Shown in pieces: positions 61,401 to 64,000 of a stretch of DNA of 64,000 nucleotides. This stretch comes from Bradyrhizobium tropiciagri (GTDB lineage Bacteria > Pseudomonadota > Alphaproteobacteria > Rhizobiales > Xanthobacteraceae): positions 62,001-126,000 of the forward strand of contig NZ_LFLZ01000002.1 in NCBI RefSeq assembly GCF_001189845.1. Reading direction: 5' to 3'. Both the position numbers and the translations under genes were made by a program. The stretch's first letter is position 1. Each line of letters starts with the position of its first letter. Under the pieces are notes generated by a model, which did not search any database, was not told where the DNA came from, and saw only the letters and a list, made by a program, of their open reading frames with translations.

Positions 61401-64000
61401 CCAGCGGCAATCGCGATGATGTCCTCGTTGGCCCGTGCCGTTACGCTCATGATGCCGGCCGACGTCACCGTCGCATTCGGTCCGACATAGGCCGTCGTCG
61501 TGGCACCGTGCACCAGCGTGGTATTCGCAACACCGATCGCCGAACCGTTGACGCTGATGCCGACACCCCCGGCGATCATCGTGGTCTGGAAGGCGCTGGT
61601 TGCCTTCACGGTCACGCCGCCGCCATTGGCGTGCACGGTCGCGGAGTCGCCGATATAGGCCTCTGTCGTTGGATGGATATCGGCGATCGCAGCCGACAGA
61701 ACCAGCGCTATCGAATCACCCGAGCCGGCCGTGCCGGCGACCGACAGCATGGTCTCGGATGAGTCCGCCGTCACGCTGACGGCACCTCCCGAGGACACCG
61801 TTGCGCCACCATCGATAAAGGCCTTGGTCGATTTGTTCAGGATCTCGACGTCAAGACCGATGCCGAGGCCCGCCGAGCCGCTGAGCGAGATGCCGAAGGC
61901 ACCAGCGATGCTGGTGATCTTGGTTTCGTTGACCGCCTTGACGCTGACATCGCCGCTCGGCGTATAGAGGCCCGCCTGATTGATCTTGCCGCCACCGATA
62001 TGGGCGTCGACATCGACGTTGAAGTCATTGACGATGAACGAGCCGCCGATCGCGGAGCCACCCTTCGAGCCAGAACCGGCGACTGCCAGCGACGTCACCT
62101 CCGGCTTCACCACGTCGGGGATTTTCGGAACGTCGAGCTTGGTCGGCAGCAGGTGCGCATCGGCCTCGACCATGATGGCGCCGGCCGCATCGGCGTCACC
62201 GCCTATGAATGCCGTCGTCGATGCGTGCAACACCGTCACGTCGACGGTGGCGCCGAATCCAGTGCCATCCTTGGAAACCGCTGCGGCCGCCGCCAGGGTC
62301 TGGGGATCGAGATTCTCGTTCGCCGTCAGGTTCACCGTGCCGCTCGACTCGATGTGCGAGCCCGCGGCCGTCGAGGCTTCGGTGTCGAATTGATTGACGA
62401 TGTTGATGCCGACCGACCCCGCGAAGGAGCCGACCGCGTTGTTGCCGGTCGTCGCCGCGACAGCCGCACCCCAGGCAATGAAATCGTCAGTGGTCCCGTT
62501 GGGGGTGATTGCCTGAATGGTGACGCCGCTGCCCTTGATCAACGACGCACCGGTTACCCGCGCTTTGTTGGTGGCACTGACCACATTGACCGATACGCCG
62601 GCGGCGATCTGGACGTCGGCATCCGTGGCGAGTGCCGCGCCGACGCCCTTGGCGATGGCACGGTTCTGGGCCTGCGCCGAAATCGTCACCGCCTTGTTCG
62701 TCGCGGTGACGCCGGCGCCATGGCTGATCGTCGCGCTGTTGTTCGAGGTCAGCGCATTGACCGAAACCGCGGCGGCTAGCCCGATGCCGCTGGCATCGCT
62801 GGCGCCGCCTTCCTTCGAGTTCTTGCCCTGCGCGTCGCCGGTGCTGTTGCTGGCCGAAGGCAGTGACTGGCCGCTGGTATTGGAGTTGCCCCCATTCACC
62901 TGCTTGTTGGCCTGCCCGTCGGCATTCCCGCCGGAATCGTTGGAATCGGCGCCCTTGACCGTGGCGGTGGCTTCCGCGTCACTGGTCACGGCGGCGGTCG
63001 AGGTCAGCGTGAAAGCGCCGCCCGAAGTGGTGATCGTGCGTGCCAATTCGGCACTGACATTCTCCGCCACCACGGCGACCGAAACCGACGCGCCGAGCCC
63101 GACGCTTTTGCCGGCCGCATCGCCATCCGATTCGGTCTTGAAGTCAGTGGTTTGCGACGCCGTGATCGACACGTCGCCGGCGGCGCTGATGCCGTTGCCG
63201 CCCAGCGCATCGGTGCCAACGTAGGCGGTCGTCGTATCGTGTGCGACGATCACCGCAGCCCCGATTCCAATGGCAGCGCCGCCGCTGGACTTGGCAGCAT
63301 TCTCGCCATGGGTGAATGCGGAATCCGTTGCCGTCGCCGCGACCGTGAATTGACCGGCCGAGCCGGTCCATCCCGTGCCGTCAATGATCGTGGCGTTGAC
63401 GGTGTTGGTCATAACGTTGACACCGGCTGAACCGCCGATGCCCGCCTTGTCGCCGTCCGACTCGCCGTGAGGCTTGGCGGTGGCGAGGTTTGCCTCATTG
63501 GCGGTCGCGATGATCGACACGTCACCGCCAATCTTGAGCGCTGCGCCGCTCGGTCCAACCGGATCGGCATGACCGACCGATGTCGGGCTCAGGCCAATCA
63601 CCGCCTCGGTCTTGTTGTCGACGACATTGACCGCCACCGAAATCCCGATCCCGGCATCGGCGCCAGCCGCACCCGAGGTCGCGTCGGCACGGGACGAGTC
63701 TGCGAGATCATGCAGCACCTGGTTGTCGTTGCCGGCGCCGCTCAGCGCGATCGCCTTGCCGCTATAGGCGTCGCCGCGCGATGCCGCGAGTTGGTAGTGT
63801 CCATTGCCGAGGTCGATCGCGTAGTAGGTCGTCCCGCCGGTGCCGTCGAGACCGCCGATCGCGGCTCCGCCCTTGGCGTCGTAGGTGACGGGATCGCCGG
63901 CGCGCAACTGGCTGCCACCGAGATTGAGCAAGGTTACGGTCGCGCCGCCACTAGCGCCTTCATCGAATTTAGCGTCAGAGAACAGGTTCGGAATATCGAC
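37472..64000 (-). CDS. Giant multi-repeat secreted/surface protein (5' end outside window)
   Basis: At least 8,842 residues in one frame with no stop over 26.5 kb; the frame is open to the window edge, where it reads VDIPNLFSDAKFDEG, so the true start is outside. Order from the window edge to the stop: a short repeat module, adhesin-like beta-helix repeats (55,240-63,700), YYV modules, a filamentous-adhesin-like part (50,690-53,600), GNDTF-type repeats (48,900-49,750), Calx-beta-like units (47,300-48,670), DGF modules (43,085-47,800), RTX repeats (39,900-42,790), two LamG-like domains, and a decayed metallopeptidase-like end. Low-Lys, Asp/Gly/Ala/Thr-rich composition fits export. No ABC exporter or TolC gene is near; a SecA-type ATPase and adaptors follow on the same strand. 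It recalls the LEPR-XLL class of giant proteins, a point the missing N-terminus would settle. Confidence 0.95.
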   Translation of the reverse strand, partial: VDIPNLFSDAKFDEGASGGATVTLLNLGGSQLRAGDPVTYDAKGGAAIGGLDGTGGTTYYAIDLGNGHYQLAASRGDAYSGKAIALSGAGNDNQVLHDLADSSRADATSGAAGADAGIGISVAVNVVDNKTEAVIGLSPTSVGHADPVGPSGAALKIGGDVSIIATANEANLATAKPHGESDGDKAGIGGSAGVNVMTNTVNATIIDGTGWTGSAGQFTVAATATDSAFTHGENAAKSSGGAAIGIGAAVIVAHDTTTAYVGTDALGGNGISAAGDVSITASQTTDFKTESDGDAAGKSVGLGASVSVAVVAENVSAELARTITTSGGAFTLTSTAAVTSDAEATATVKGADSNDSGGNADGQANKQVNGGNSNTSGQSLPSASNSTGDAQGKNSKEGGASDASGIGLAAAVSVNALTSNNSATISHGAGVTATNKAVTISAQAQNRAIAKGVGAALATDADVQIAAGVSVNVVSATNKARVTGASLIKGSGVTIQAITPNGTTDDFIAWGAAVAATTGNNAVGSFAGSVGINIVNQFDTEASTAAGSHIESSGTVNLTANENLDPQTLAAAAAVSKDGTGFGATVDVTVLHASTTAFIGGDADAAGAIMVEADAHLLPTKLDVPKIPDVVKPEVTSLAVAGSGSKGGSAIGGSFIVNDFNVDVDAHIGGGKINQAGLYTPSGDVSVKAVNETKITSIAGAFGISLSGSAGLGIGLDVEILNKSTKAFIDGGATVSSGGAVSVTADSSETMLSVAGTAGSGDSIALVLSAAIADIHPTTEAYIGDSATVHANGGGVTVKATSAFQTTMIAGGVGISVNGSAIGVANTTLVHGATTTAYVGPNATVTSAGIMSVTARANEDIIAIAAGVAGGGGSAGVAGSAAVEVLNEATTADIGHSSNIKVTGGGDLLVTASDFTGPNADPSDTEPSGGIISVAGSIGASGEVGVGVGADVGVITKSTNAFIDSGVIATVDNNIVVKAESSEDLVSVSAGIGVGGTAGVAANADVHVFDLTTRAFIGDDPNNASGAGAGNVHATGSVVVSANDVSNINEIVAVVAVGGEAGVGAAAGVDVYSKDTEAFIGSGALVTGDGKNGTGLTVNTGIINIPPAGAANNPFNVNDPTGQGIETSGIDRNQLSNPSDRQALRAKGAVHTPHVGSMDLSKNGGDDVNSKDPSLSGTRVTSLDTQGNFHGVAIAATNQDEIRTFTFAVGGGTVGVAVSAGVDVVNATTQAYVGDHAKVNSDTTSASTSQSVLVGAGDDFYHLAVAGGVGVGGVGVAPAVGVNVIGDTTKAYVDTSATVNALSDIEVVAGGKEDVVMVGFGVAAGGVGVGGAVDVLSINNQVKASIGDSAKVYAGGDVDVFANDKTDIFELSGAVGAGASVGIGGSVGVMLVTKDTEATIGASAQVDALGNSGGRGDLLDGNIASSDFETTSTGASHFNAHGVLVQATSQENILHIVAAAGAGYVGVSGAVGVTLVNVETDAVVNANALVDTLHQAQANADQSVYVDAGDKVGIQTYIVGVGAGFVGVAGAVDVGTLNNNTKAEVDGGAQLKAKADIEVNAVNIKNVTGFDISGAGGFVGVGGAVSVWSIGQKIDSTYNDQAHHQFAASTVSTANSTIDYGSDNDAFSTGTEVIYHDGGGTDLSAQLIDGKHAFVRNLGSGKIELFDTYAHAVDTNSSVGQLLFSSSGNDNQYLVSTASATQATTHSFQTGNVTTGANSNINFGNDQKAFPTGAEVVYHSGSGQDLGSLHEGNHAFVRDLGNGVIQLYDTSAHANDTLHTTGLIQFTSSGNDDQYLTGAQDSADRNAGAQAQSGTGAATTGIGNFTNSVGFDAGSAVELPSSTLNLGTSSGLSTGDLVTYFHGTGGTDIGNLHNGQQYYVRDTGGGHFAFYTSYSDALNNQNQIQFSSVGAGAVQVLQQNANSSNSRVNAGMQEALLGNGGHIHGINEEAPTQSSISAIENQTPAPPGTSAIIHSATSLTAGGAIGVKANEIDTITIVSGQVAGGLVGAGAAIAVLNVADNVTAALGGTISAGGAVSVNAIFNENVQVTTLDAAAGAVALGAAVAVVNDHSATQASLFDSTEIDNAASVTVDADATRIFTLTTGHIGAAAVAVGVVFTDLTVDHDTTASVGDSANIGEFGTVGAVTVHATADVEATVNSDMFDFGAAASIDASFAFTTVTPNVVASIGDKAFINSTGPVSVIADTSKISSDAELIGVSVSFGISATGMLAESTVGGKTQASIGSNADITSSGVGTTPGLEVDATDENNAATGNLVMVSVGTIAASGAVVNATVSRDTRASVGNGSKIKDGTSAVDIDATSTNNAKATGGGLSGGAISLTFEAAFANVNGTTAASVGASGDVTGALQVKALDHSTATPETKVLGIGAFSGAGAASRAVMNRTVEAYLGNATGSNPAASSTFKLNGSADVEATAYETAVLVSEGLSAGGIAFALALPTAEIDGVTRAYIGPDTIVDGSSHNSPVTLKASDTSDAEITGKGVGVGLAGVAVVMPSATIARNTQAFIDNGGGALTGSATVLIDSVADDTAHADATGGAGGGISIAAMLPTAAIGATTVFDHNAVDSVGHTIQLGNTIGLTTGSAVVYDNGGGDSIQDLSNGSRYFVGFVGNSNKVKLYNSASDAIAGINAIAIQGAAHMSDSQSLSNADVGAVDAFIGTGGQISAGTLQITAHTLHRDASATADVVSIGIAAGAGVDAIAVVTGAVNAFVGGGSTINVAGAVTIKADSAAQPTSAADVGSGGAISVGIMTSEVALIDATSAAIGDGTKITNAGSLDIEAHDTTSASITGTVSGGGIGAGRGASTVATVNPTITAVIGKNVTANVATDVKVIAQSIRAEGDATSKDYGGGGIDVGFAYARVNSNPTVNALIDTGSSITAGGNVTVDAEARSDSGGTFNDFITAVNTSTDVITFTSHGLSTGDSITYLPNGNTAISTANGALQSGPSTNPRQYNVIVMDSNNLVLGDLFQGSGLDTLAPFASGGGVDNQGRNMIRFSIPHNFQTGDSVLYTTNGGGNIGLTETLPGSATTKDYYVRVIDPFTIELYDNLTDAKAGPQSVSQSGVDSGHNSIAALSVFGSGTAVTYRAPTPVVFSTGAVNVQYNGDNNKPTASPGANDILVGAGTGFQKGDQVVFRAADSNGHALANGTNVGGLVVGNTYYVITTSDTHVIKLAANPNDVGGVPDPSNPPNNFPEHDVTLNMSGVDSSTQMELVRETIGGLTDGVTYYTKFTANGWQLTSDAAGNNIINVTAPASAGGTHQFFKAGVALTPQGGQQQLRIDLTDAGSGTTQELLGPGNISLRTISPPPGDGVSSASAKGGSGGGIEISKPTADVEATYTVSSKLLASLVSAGGNVNVTTQSLPNLSAYSANASGGLIHIGSSEADVNFNNHNTVAIGNGTQIIAVGDLSMIADNDFNITDESHSDGGGLISSANSTAEITANSDVHGMVGSGANIDANSVTILAQFSRHNPTVPAANLYVSAEAFAGGLFGDTNAPADLNGTDTVDVTIGGGGTVIDGIYGVTIKADQNDFKARANSDSVFIGIGPSDGHEHNNMTLGETVHGLASTTVIAGPPSSTDPDALFVEANGGFVDSTGGGSESHTIDWNSDVIIYEGASPWLIVDSNNKVTKAINVTVDGGNGVGYVEAGATISVDPIANTGGAKAVFNAPGGSPDYVHGSKPTFEFRENFQQVLITNNSNKNLDINEIDVINRGAPGEVDIHSTNIGGAGTGLEFWINHAYTASLVDIKNFGTGDVLLDGDTSKGVAFANAWNQTQSLIENPIGETRIRNTGGNIKSTNDNAIIRTNTMGNQWWPFQPGDFLHGLLADNGSIGDATHRVVVELVRSAPHDETFQGQVIKVGEEQFFAKAKNDVYLTLGSLVRQSGLATPYQVDIDSIQAGNNADVLLEPTVLQTNVSGTQGGIIVTDDHPHSGTFYKSFVHFSPDANPNDPLNMGVFGTGTGTISSTYEFRLRDKTQDPTAHPGDGDPMNPTTNPGISAGNNIVVTAANPLPSDPIINVFAITDLTGGPFPAPGATDSHHIDVLTNGFVTIEEKTGDLRVGRIMSTSSDVTLYSPRRIIDSLNDSGPHVDADVSGVNITLVAGNNNIGGKEGQGGIGTPDNFLEINVNETHGAPLGVLTAFDTDSGSNTQGIFITDVLRGTEATKLLGAETINDLEIGLVETKGDVSLATQSGSILDARANGVGADSASIVGNTIDLFADGGNIGDASGGNDLEIDSQAYAIGGTIGARATGAIYLTESNIVDPALRDATPPNPALGANVVLLQALGLGLGDGTASTGGVDLRFTVRETPAQGEDLNLLGSGTVLFLENAPESIAHGLINTPNGSILLRVADDVTTDANSQILAAKNIDIYGDFFRTGEISSGIAEFDATDPGDGTVMHLRGVIAHGAVTFAADGTPAANLTRVFGNGDSDQIYFDQTFLGGQSGDAASQMPGTQSQIIHDGPGQGFGTAAVLSVKYSSGMTRVYGSNLPTPAGQFAPPAITVAASAANNLTFTPDSSGDTIARSDGKNWSDDGFAVGDAISIVGSLIDSTGNNSHTYVITALTGALMTLSAKNVLQKQTLQDDVKIEKDDGEDFFVVNQLQSMKITQETAAGVASGDTLTFDGQGGSDTYVINTTGSHGGDANGDLRNYVINVLDSGDPTDGVDNLAVYGKDNPGYVGTDDVFLLRRTTGIAQESPALPSLYKDDTAFVTVLDYDPSLLTSTLNQAQASDPNANAAVRSQSVQRVNYDSAINGRLAVYGLGGNDYFAVDDNAAPTTLDGGAGNDTFQIGQIYGLQRDGSQPQIPQPVGDTYGGSVVGAAMPPPLTGTAGLDGFPQLANSLTPQSIYGTVATTRGWLSAGATSPLVAEGGTGNDTFTVYSNQAPLRLEGDEGNDLFTVRAFALAETDPITHDIVWVDPVQMIAKPLLTKGFSTAAETDIRTGGGDNQVQYNINAPVSVDGGSGFNKLVILGTEFADHIVVTDKGIFGAGLTVTYQNIQVLEVNALEGDDTIDVLSTAPGMAVRVVGGLGNDTINVAGDVAGDVVSRDINGTSSMINNRVTSADLAYNGLVADGISLSVARPQQGQVIIDQNVAGDQSPGTTEVTEGQSDDIYGIRLGHAPVAGTHVYVTVSAAMAEQEAHGNNGYLGAGDIIDNQGSGESVWLATSQVGPGVLVAPAAYDRDVMIDGTLVHVPARSLVLEFDSSNWNQEQIVHVWTPNDGTPEGDRTVVISHTVLSDDPSYNHALVSNVEVNIHDVNLAAVKVTQLDPFSSGGLPQYAGKVVDNNSIVLEGDATTAVGDLYAIELTKAPVGNVTVTVNAQDGRATLSSSDPRFVQDLQAYSDQPGAYHIVFDSTNWNKPVLVSINAINDQSPENPSDTQIIQSIYTQKTLPVTFAQSATGDTITRTDAGGSWLFDGFAKGEQITITGAGANDTTYTIASLDSKTLTLTVANTVTAGNFTKTFAINGVPNTTDSEYNSASVNNGLDSTQSIDARILDDETPGVFLLESGGSTLVTAQTASDPPTATGDSYKMRLTGVPLAPVSIAIVTDGQTDINENDATITLTKIGGKQPTKLFTGNIVISGNTITLGTGSELLNFINDGFLPGQEIRILGTNLVTTDYQISSADNAVTANSITLTSAPTAGTYNVATIDSLQDTGIYASGATNVTYAVGSMPFLMFTGDITISGNTITRSDIGSFVNDNFAPGEIIEILNSNNTQLGTNAAPSTPAFFTIGAGGVTDKTLTLTAAVTPAAGTYTAASINKMLDTLTRKDGTSWLDNGFLEGQIVDIQGIGGSDLIEKVDLITGTTAKKLDVMVLTDHPAAPGGVVPYSGRPLGGEGTVVTAANVTVTQEAAVVTFAPPKAKPDANYPDTPDPVNYPGLPVWYQMVTVPLIGDPYFDIQPGHQNLRAFPKMAHLLDGIQGPLSVEGGTTAEDVSLVPAVLLPGEANGPLFNIPPQPPESQAIDTLNIYNDGSLAGENGTLTSTALNGFGMGTGVLDFTRLAGNGPTFGEPLIYPLGISYGTISVNPQTGQFTTDGSHSTIEVLNIFLGSGNDNLNVQSTLIPGPDYNADGTIGITAEHGGITTIHGGGNAPLQVNANVPAFDIAPVAGQAGVYTLSREDLQSWVTAGFAIGQEVMLSIDGGSTGAYTVVGIGSVAHGANSVLTLQQVGGLPTTTGTGFSGTISVTDYLQVNSGQQIGTQTTGSFDVSTANGFVRIAREDGSPWASLGFVAGQTVSVYLPGGNGKPVNIGTATIAGFDNGSSGTYGPGYGSVLLLSGISLTSTVNVTGTVAVTGRYLVSSAAAGPFTVTTSSITRKDGKSWAADSSFVIGQPVAIGGQPGAWMVTGFENNGATLDLSGGDLTKLPAIQTVAMIRVGGDDITVNGSSDFVNGSMTVSAPVNTDPAGTQDRIVRGDGKAWDGDSGFAVGQQVSITAEFSFPNVTFARSAAGDTITRNDGGNWSRDGFAAGQTMVLSGTTSTNGSLTNNGSFTIAGVSADGKTLILTAANTVVPTVGSEPMTVELTGDFLVTGFATTKTTNDTLLLAGSGQAGQTAILPRQAAVPMTINIGSPLVVYGDTTQDGVWYAGKSYQASSLGKFSGKPMPHMDNQAFTMATPGPGATNPSDTVSVTLGTFDTADGAFGTITRASGSWVTDGYKVDGLVTIDGVAVGEVKTLNDLTLTLGGLTPAFAGTGTATHTVKEWNTASIRLPNNTPFDPGFVTEGLITFGATYNQISFARSGSGDTITRLDGGSFITDGFAVGETIAVSQSTYNNSNFTITAVSLDGKTLTLNAANSLIPTPVGGSESARITIDIGTVAKVGSEYPVTFAANPAGDTITRTDTGSWITDNFVIGQTISITGTAKNDGKYEVAGVTAQILTLTAKNVVTTETDTAAISGRADSKEISGLTFSGNTLSRAGGSWLLDGFLPGEQITVALTAHNNGILTIQSISGDGKTLTLTTNVVSETKVTAAIGWGALAKHDTLELIDLQPGFLAFLHGNTASSGDAKVNLTSTIVERNRLGQSADFFVFPLANQYTFNGNDVIDAHNLFAGIPDGQLPTVGITAYGGAGDDTIIGSQAGDHLAGGSGNDTILGERGQDHIYGDSGFNVDVITRVLTVAQAAGNSGAPDLDPLTSGASNLIYGEAPGVGVTSSDVFGDNNDVIFGALGDITQTTDGARDTTKPLTLVPQRIETTLLARVISSQSRQVGGNNTVYGNGGDDILIGGPGNDALDGGTGRDLVFGDNVTLTRGLVGRTAGAGLLGNYANLRFETLSGTQIYSTGAATDTAAAGLDYANGVPQADPRGHANWGDYQITMYDTVPGGSNSVTVANSYGNDYIAGGPNDDMLFGEAGNDVIQGDGSIDYVAHLIKDLGNGIMAVDPADTKGGRVGVTGVGLGTNIAGNPFRDVNNALNLRPSFDGASDGQDYIEGNAGNDIVFGNQNQDDLVGGSSDMFSLKSPSLRPDGSDLLFGGSGNAIALNAAGDATVDTSNGGINITTNPNGHANDSDNIVGDNGDIIRLVGVNGIVAPPVGSAVVANLTMNAYLTTTGISTVVQSYNGFLRFNYDSGPHDPAITLSKVTTGGGVVAYDDTVKIVVRAVRLLDYSPGGPDFNGADPLKPANAHGDIGAADEIHGENGDDVIYGEVGNDWLYGEGQNDTMIGGYGNDWMSGGTGDDGMLGDDGRIFVSRNSLSATSSAANYNVSLGEPLYGVTPLLPTDSDPKYSNGNALNEYIYTPGNMQTDTINVSGVMKYTVDITPFSADPNWKGTQPTGDEFSYAGAKPNEPNSDGKTTMHYDDIMFGGLGNDEMHGGSGDDAISGAEALPLSFAPKYAADGTPIGLYEIDYYHPFNPGNVLAFNPTDPDGKFTHPKIAGRTGEFALYDENDPLREILLNADGTASKWAAGATPTGAQFFLNFNQNSGVYVPGGTSQQNGNQTVAYAAAYNDGSDAIFGDNGNDWLVGGTGRDHLYGGWGNDLLNAVDDQTVNGGLNNVPVTQPTYEDRAYGGAGKDVLIANTGGDRLIDWVGEYNSYLVPFSEFGMATVSRTLQPGVQSFLYAESLSDGIDPTRFSDLNGGAIPQLPTKNDPNPGRNGEPAGELGLVLQQDSAWHGQTGAPTDPQAGNTPGTQRDVLRSANFTGNSSPTGMFVAAGTWSVASAAYSNSLSTVSGDNITLFDLDAWLPTYYEVSVTAKVGYGGANQNSYVIFDYQAPDNFKYAGVDVINNQIKIGQRTASGWTDLATLSVKGLGTNKQTAFMLASNFETATISFNGYSLSYTFTNPLNMGTLGLGTNSSLTNVTSYSVQKLPFTPTYSLLEDFSDGIANNFVPQNGTWTTTSGTSGRYFAVPPANDVALTTRQLAVAPLSYVEYSATVNASKAGTSAGLIFDYTSSNDFIYAGIIAGTNQVVLGHRSNGIWYVDAVATATITAGTDYSLLVALSETVTNNVNVVLNGKSVLSFNYNGLVHDGSVGLYARNGNASFDNVLIRGDDVAYAGGGTPQSAALAAPPSTDVATVTADQLAAIVATAKQVWIDALGPTDPRLSVLDQVTVLIADLPGQLLGATTGNTIVLDGDAAGWGWFVDPTPGDNSEFTIRLANGVFEASSSGPAAGRMDLLTTLVHEMGNAMRFAEDSGDDVAGDTLQVGERRLPEPAQGEGQPAPTAVLQSGIIVQQSAAHPAITLPAATFVLPTTATVAGPVAPFASTDVPAGVTLPSNIVLKPENIKPDTKTGHGQDTDLGGYFVSLSASLVGSPGPSAATEADSSASTHHSSRTTDKPKEIASINWGSDLDTVGHLASGPANGSQEWLDDFLNHLGQDKAQWNPNAGMRIRPMSVNSSGAG
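38060..38460 (-). other. C-terminal metallopeptidase-like domain with decayed zinc motif (in giant gene)
   Basis: Reads from ATVTADQLAAIVATAKQVW through VTVLIADLPGQLLGATTGN and AAGWGWFVDPTPGDNSEF to GRMDLLTTLVHEMGNAMRF. The last part lines up with the HELGHxxG zinc motif of the domain that ends many giant surface proteins. The second His is replaced by Asn (HEMGN, 38120-38134), so the enzyme is probably inactive. About 200 residues of Pro/Thr/Ser-rich tail follow. Confidence 0.65.
38515..39600 (-). repeat. Two LamG/concanavalin-like domains (in giant gene)
   Basis: Both share an EDFSDG-type opening, a paired YEVSVTAKVGYGG or YVEYSATVNASKAGT strand, IFDY followed by NDFIYAGI or DNFKYAGV, and a closing GLYARNGNASFDNV or GTLGLGTNS strand. 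The copies are about 39060-39600 and 38515-39050. Such domains bind glycans or matrix. Confidence 0.65.
39900..42790 (-). repeat. RTX calcium-binding nonapeptide repeats (in giant gene)
   Basis: Clusters of GGxGxDxhx: GGSGNDTILGERGQDHIYG, GNGGDDILIGGPGNDALDGG, GGYGNDWMSGGTGDDGMLGD, GGLGNDEMHGGSGDDAISG and others, in at least six groups separated by 100-300 residues. They bind calcium and fold outside the cell. RTX blocks usually mark type I secretion substrates, yet no type I exporter is in the window. Confidence 0.9.
43085..47800 (-). repeat. DGF-module repeats, family not recognised (in giant gene)
   Basis: A unit of about 65 residues with the pattern GDTITR-DGGSW-x-DGF-x-GQ-x-I-x-G, then TYTI and LTLTAANTV. 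About 14 copies by eye, for example at 43315-43505, 43590-43780, 44440-44660, 46490-46945 and 47570-47800, with one outlier at 50229-50450. Degenerate copies keep the DGF..GQ centre. It is predicted to be beta-rich. I know no named family for it. Confidence 0.6.
47300..48670 (-). repeat. Calx-beta-like units (in giant gene)
   Basis: Three segments begin with an acidic TEGQSDDIYGIRL, LEGDATTAVGDLYAIEL or LESGGSTLVTA start, followed by a strand such as APVGNVTVTVNAQDG and a later FDSSNW..... or FDSTNWNKPVLVS strand. This is the Calx-beta style seen in cell-surface proteins. Confidence 0.5.
50690..53600 (-). other. Filamentous-adhesin-like segment (in giant gene)
   Basis: Polar beta-helix-like stretches with phrases such as GETRIRNTGGNIKS, GLLADNGSIGDATHRVVVEL, GDVSLATQSGSILDARANG and NTPNGSILLRVADD. 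These resemble exported filamentous adhesins. It lies between the repeat-rich parts. Confidence 0.55.
54170..63907 (-). repeat. YYV-module repeats scattered through the giant gene
   Basis: A unit of about 65 residues: (L)-TG-x-x-V-x-Y-x-x-GGG, then DLxxGxxYYV or HAFVR, then a strand such as KIELFDTYAHA, and a closing SSSGNDNQYL. Copies are at 63711-63907, 58915-59165, 58615-58860, 58245-58480, 56015-56250, 55020-55235, 54740-54990, 54340-54620 and 54170-54320. They interrupt the beta-helix repeats. I have no family name. Confidence 0.55.
55240..63700 (-). repeat. Adhesin-like beta-helix repeats (in giant gene)
   Basis: About 30 units of roughly 90 residues. A Gly/Val/Ala run (for example GVGVGGAVDVLSINNQVKAS) leads to A-x-IGD-x-A-x-V-x-A-GDVDVFAN-type strands. 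The units diverge greatly, as old duplications do. A stacked right-handed beta-helix shaft is the likely structure. Confidence 0.7.

Noticed and set aside
1-64000. CRISPR arrays, tRNA or rRNA genes, insertion sequences
   Set aside because: I saw no regularly spaced short repeats, cloverleaf-like segments, rRNA sequence, or transposase with terminal inverted repeats. The repeats found are protein-coding or the short intergenic pair at 14293.

Overview
The window is GC-rich and gene-dense. The gene content suggests an alphaproteobacterium of the Bradyrhizobium type: a phasin, an OpgC-type succinyltransferase, a GcrA-family regulator, Mo-hydroxylase and Liv-transporter catabolic clusters, and several small proteins of the kind common in Rhizobiales. 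The genus is inferred from gene content only.

Region 1 (1-12,750) is a catabolic cluster. A long minus-strand run begins at a molybdenum-hydroxylase trio (FAD, 2Fe-2S and Mo subunits) and continues into a branched-chain-type ABC uptake system (substrate-binding protein, LivH, LivM, LivG, LivF; LivF is cut by the window edge). Divergent from it are an LLM-type flavin oxidoreductase and a PuuE-like deacetylase-fold hydrolase. They converge on a TetR regulator, a flavin reductase and an acyl-CoA-dehydrogenase-fold flavin monooxygenase. Together these look like uptake, hydroxylation and oxygenation of one unidentified, perhaps N-heterocyclic, compound. The binding-protein gene carries two single-base frameshifts and the LLM gene one.

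Region 2 (12,750-25,160) holds unlinked small loci: small membrane proteins, a phasin, zinc-ribbon and other short proteins, an FMN-dependent alpha-hydroxy-acid oxidase, a CaiB-type CoA-transferase and a GFA-family protein. It also contains a GlxA-type regulator divergent from an acetyltransferase-like/MFS/YqcI-YcgG/cupin operon that may make and export an N-oxidised small molecule.

Region 3 (25,160-27,600) is a compact phage-like regulatory locus. It has an HTH-like protein, a GcrA-family gene with compensating frameshifts, an S24 (LexA/CI-type) repressor and a small target gene. Four copies of a TTCCGATTATCGGAA-type operator lie in pairs inside the promoters.

Region 4 (27,760-64,000) begins with an OpgC acyltransferase and a cold-shock-domain protein. 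It then contains the most striking system of the window: a minus-strand operon with a gene for a giant secreted protein (at least 8,842 residues, no stop over 26.5 kb, start beyond the window). The giant gene is followed by sapC, a GAF-HlyD fusion, a PqqD-like/M50 protease/HlyD fusion, a short SecA-type ATPase and a HlyD/RND-type adaptor. The giant protein has adhesin-like beta-helix repeats, two other repeat families, RTX calcium-binding repeats, two LamG-like domains and a C-terminal metallopeptidase-like domain whose zinc motif has decayed to HEMGN. I propose that the accessory genes form a dedicated SecA-driven export and processing pathway for this surface protein.
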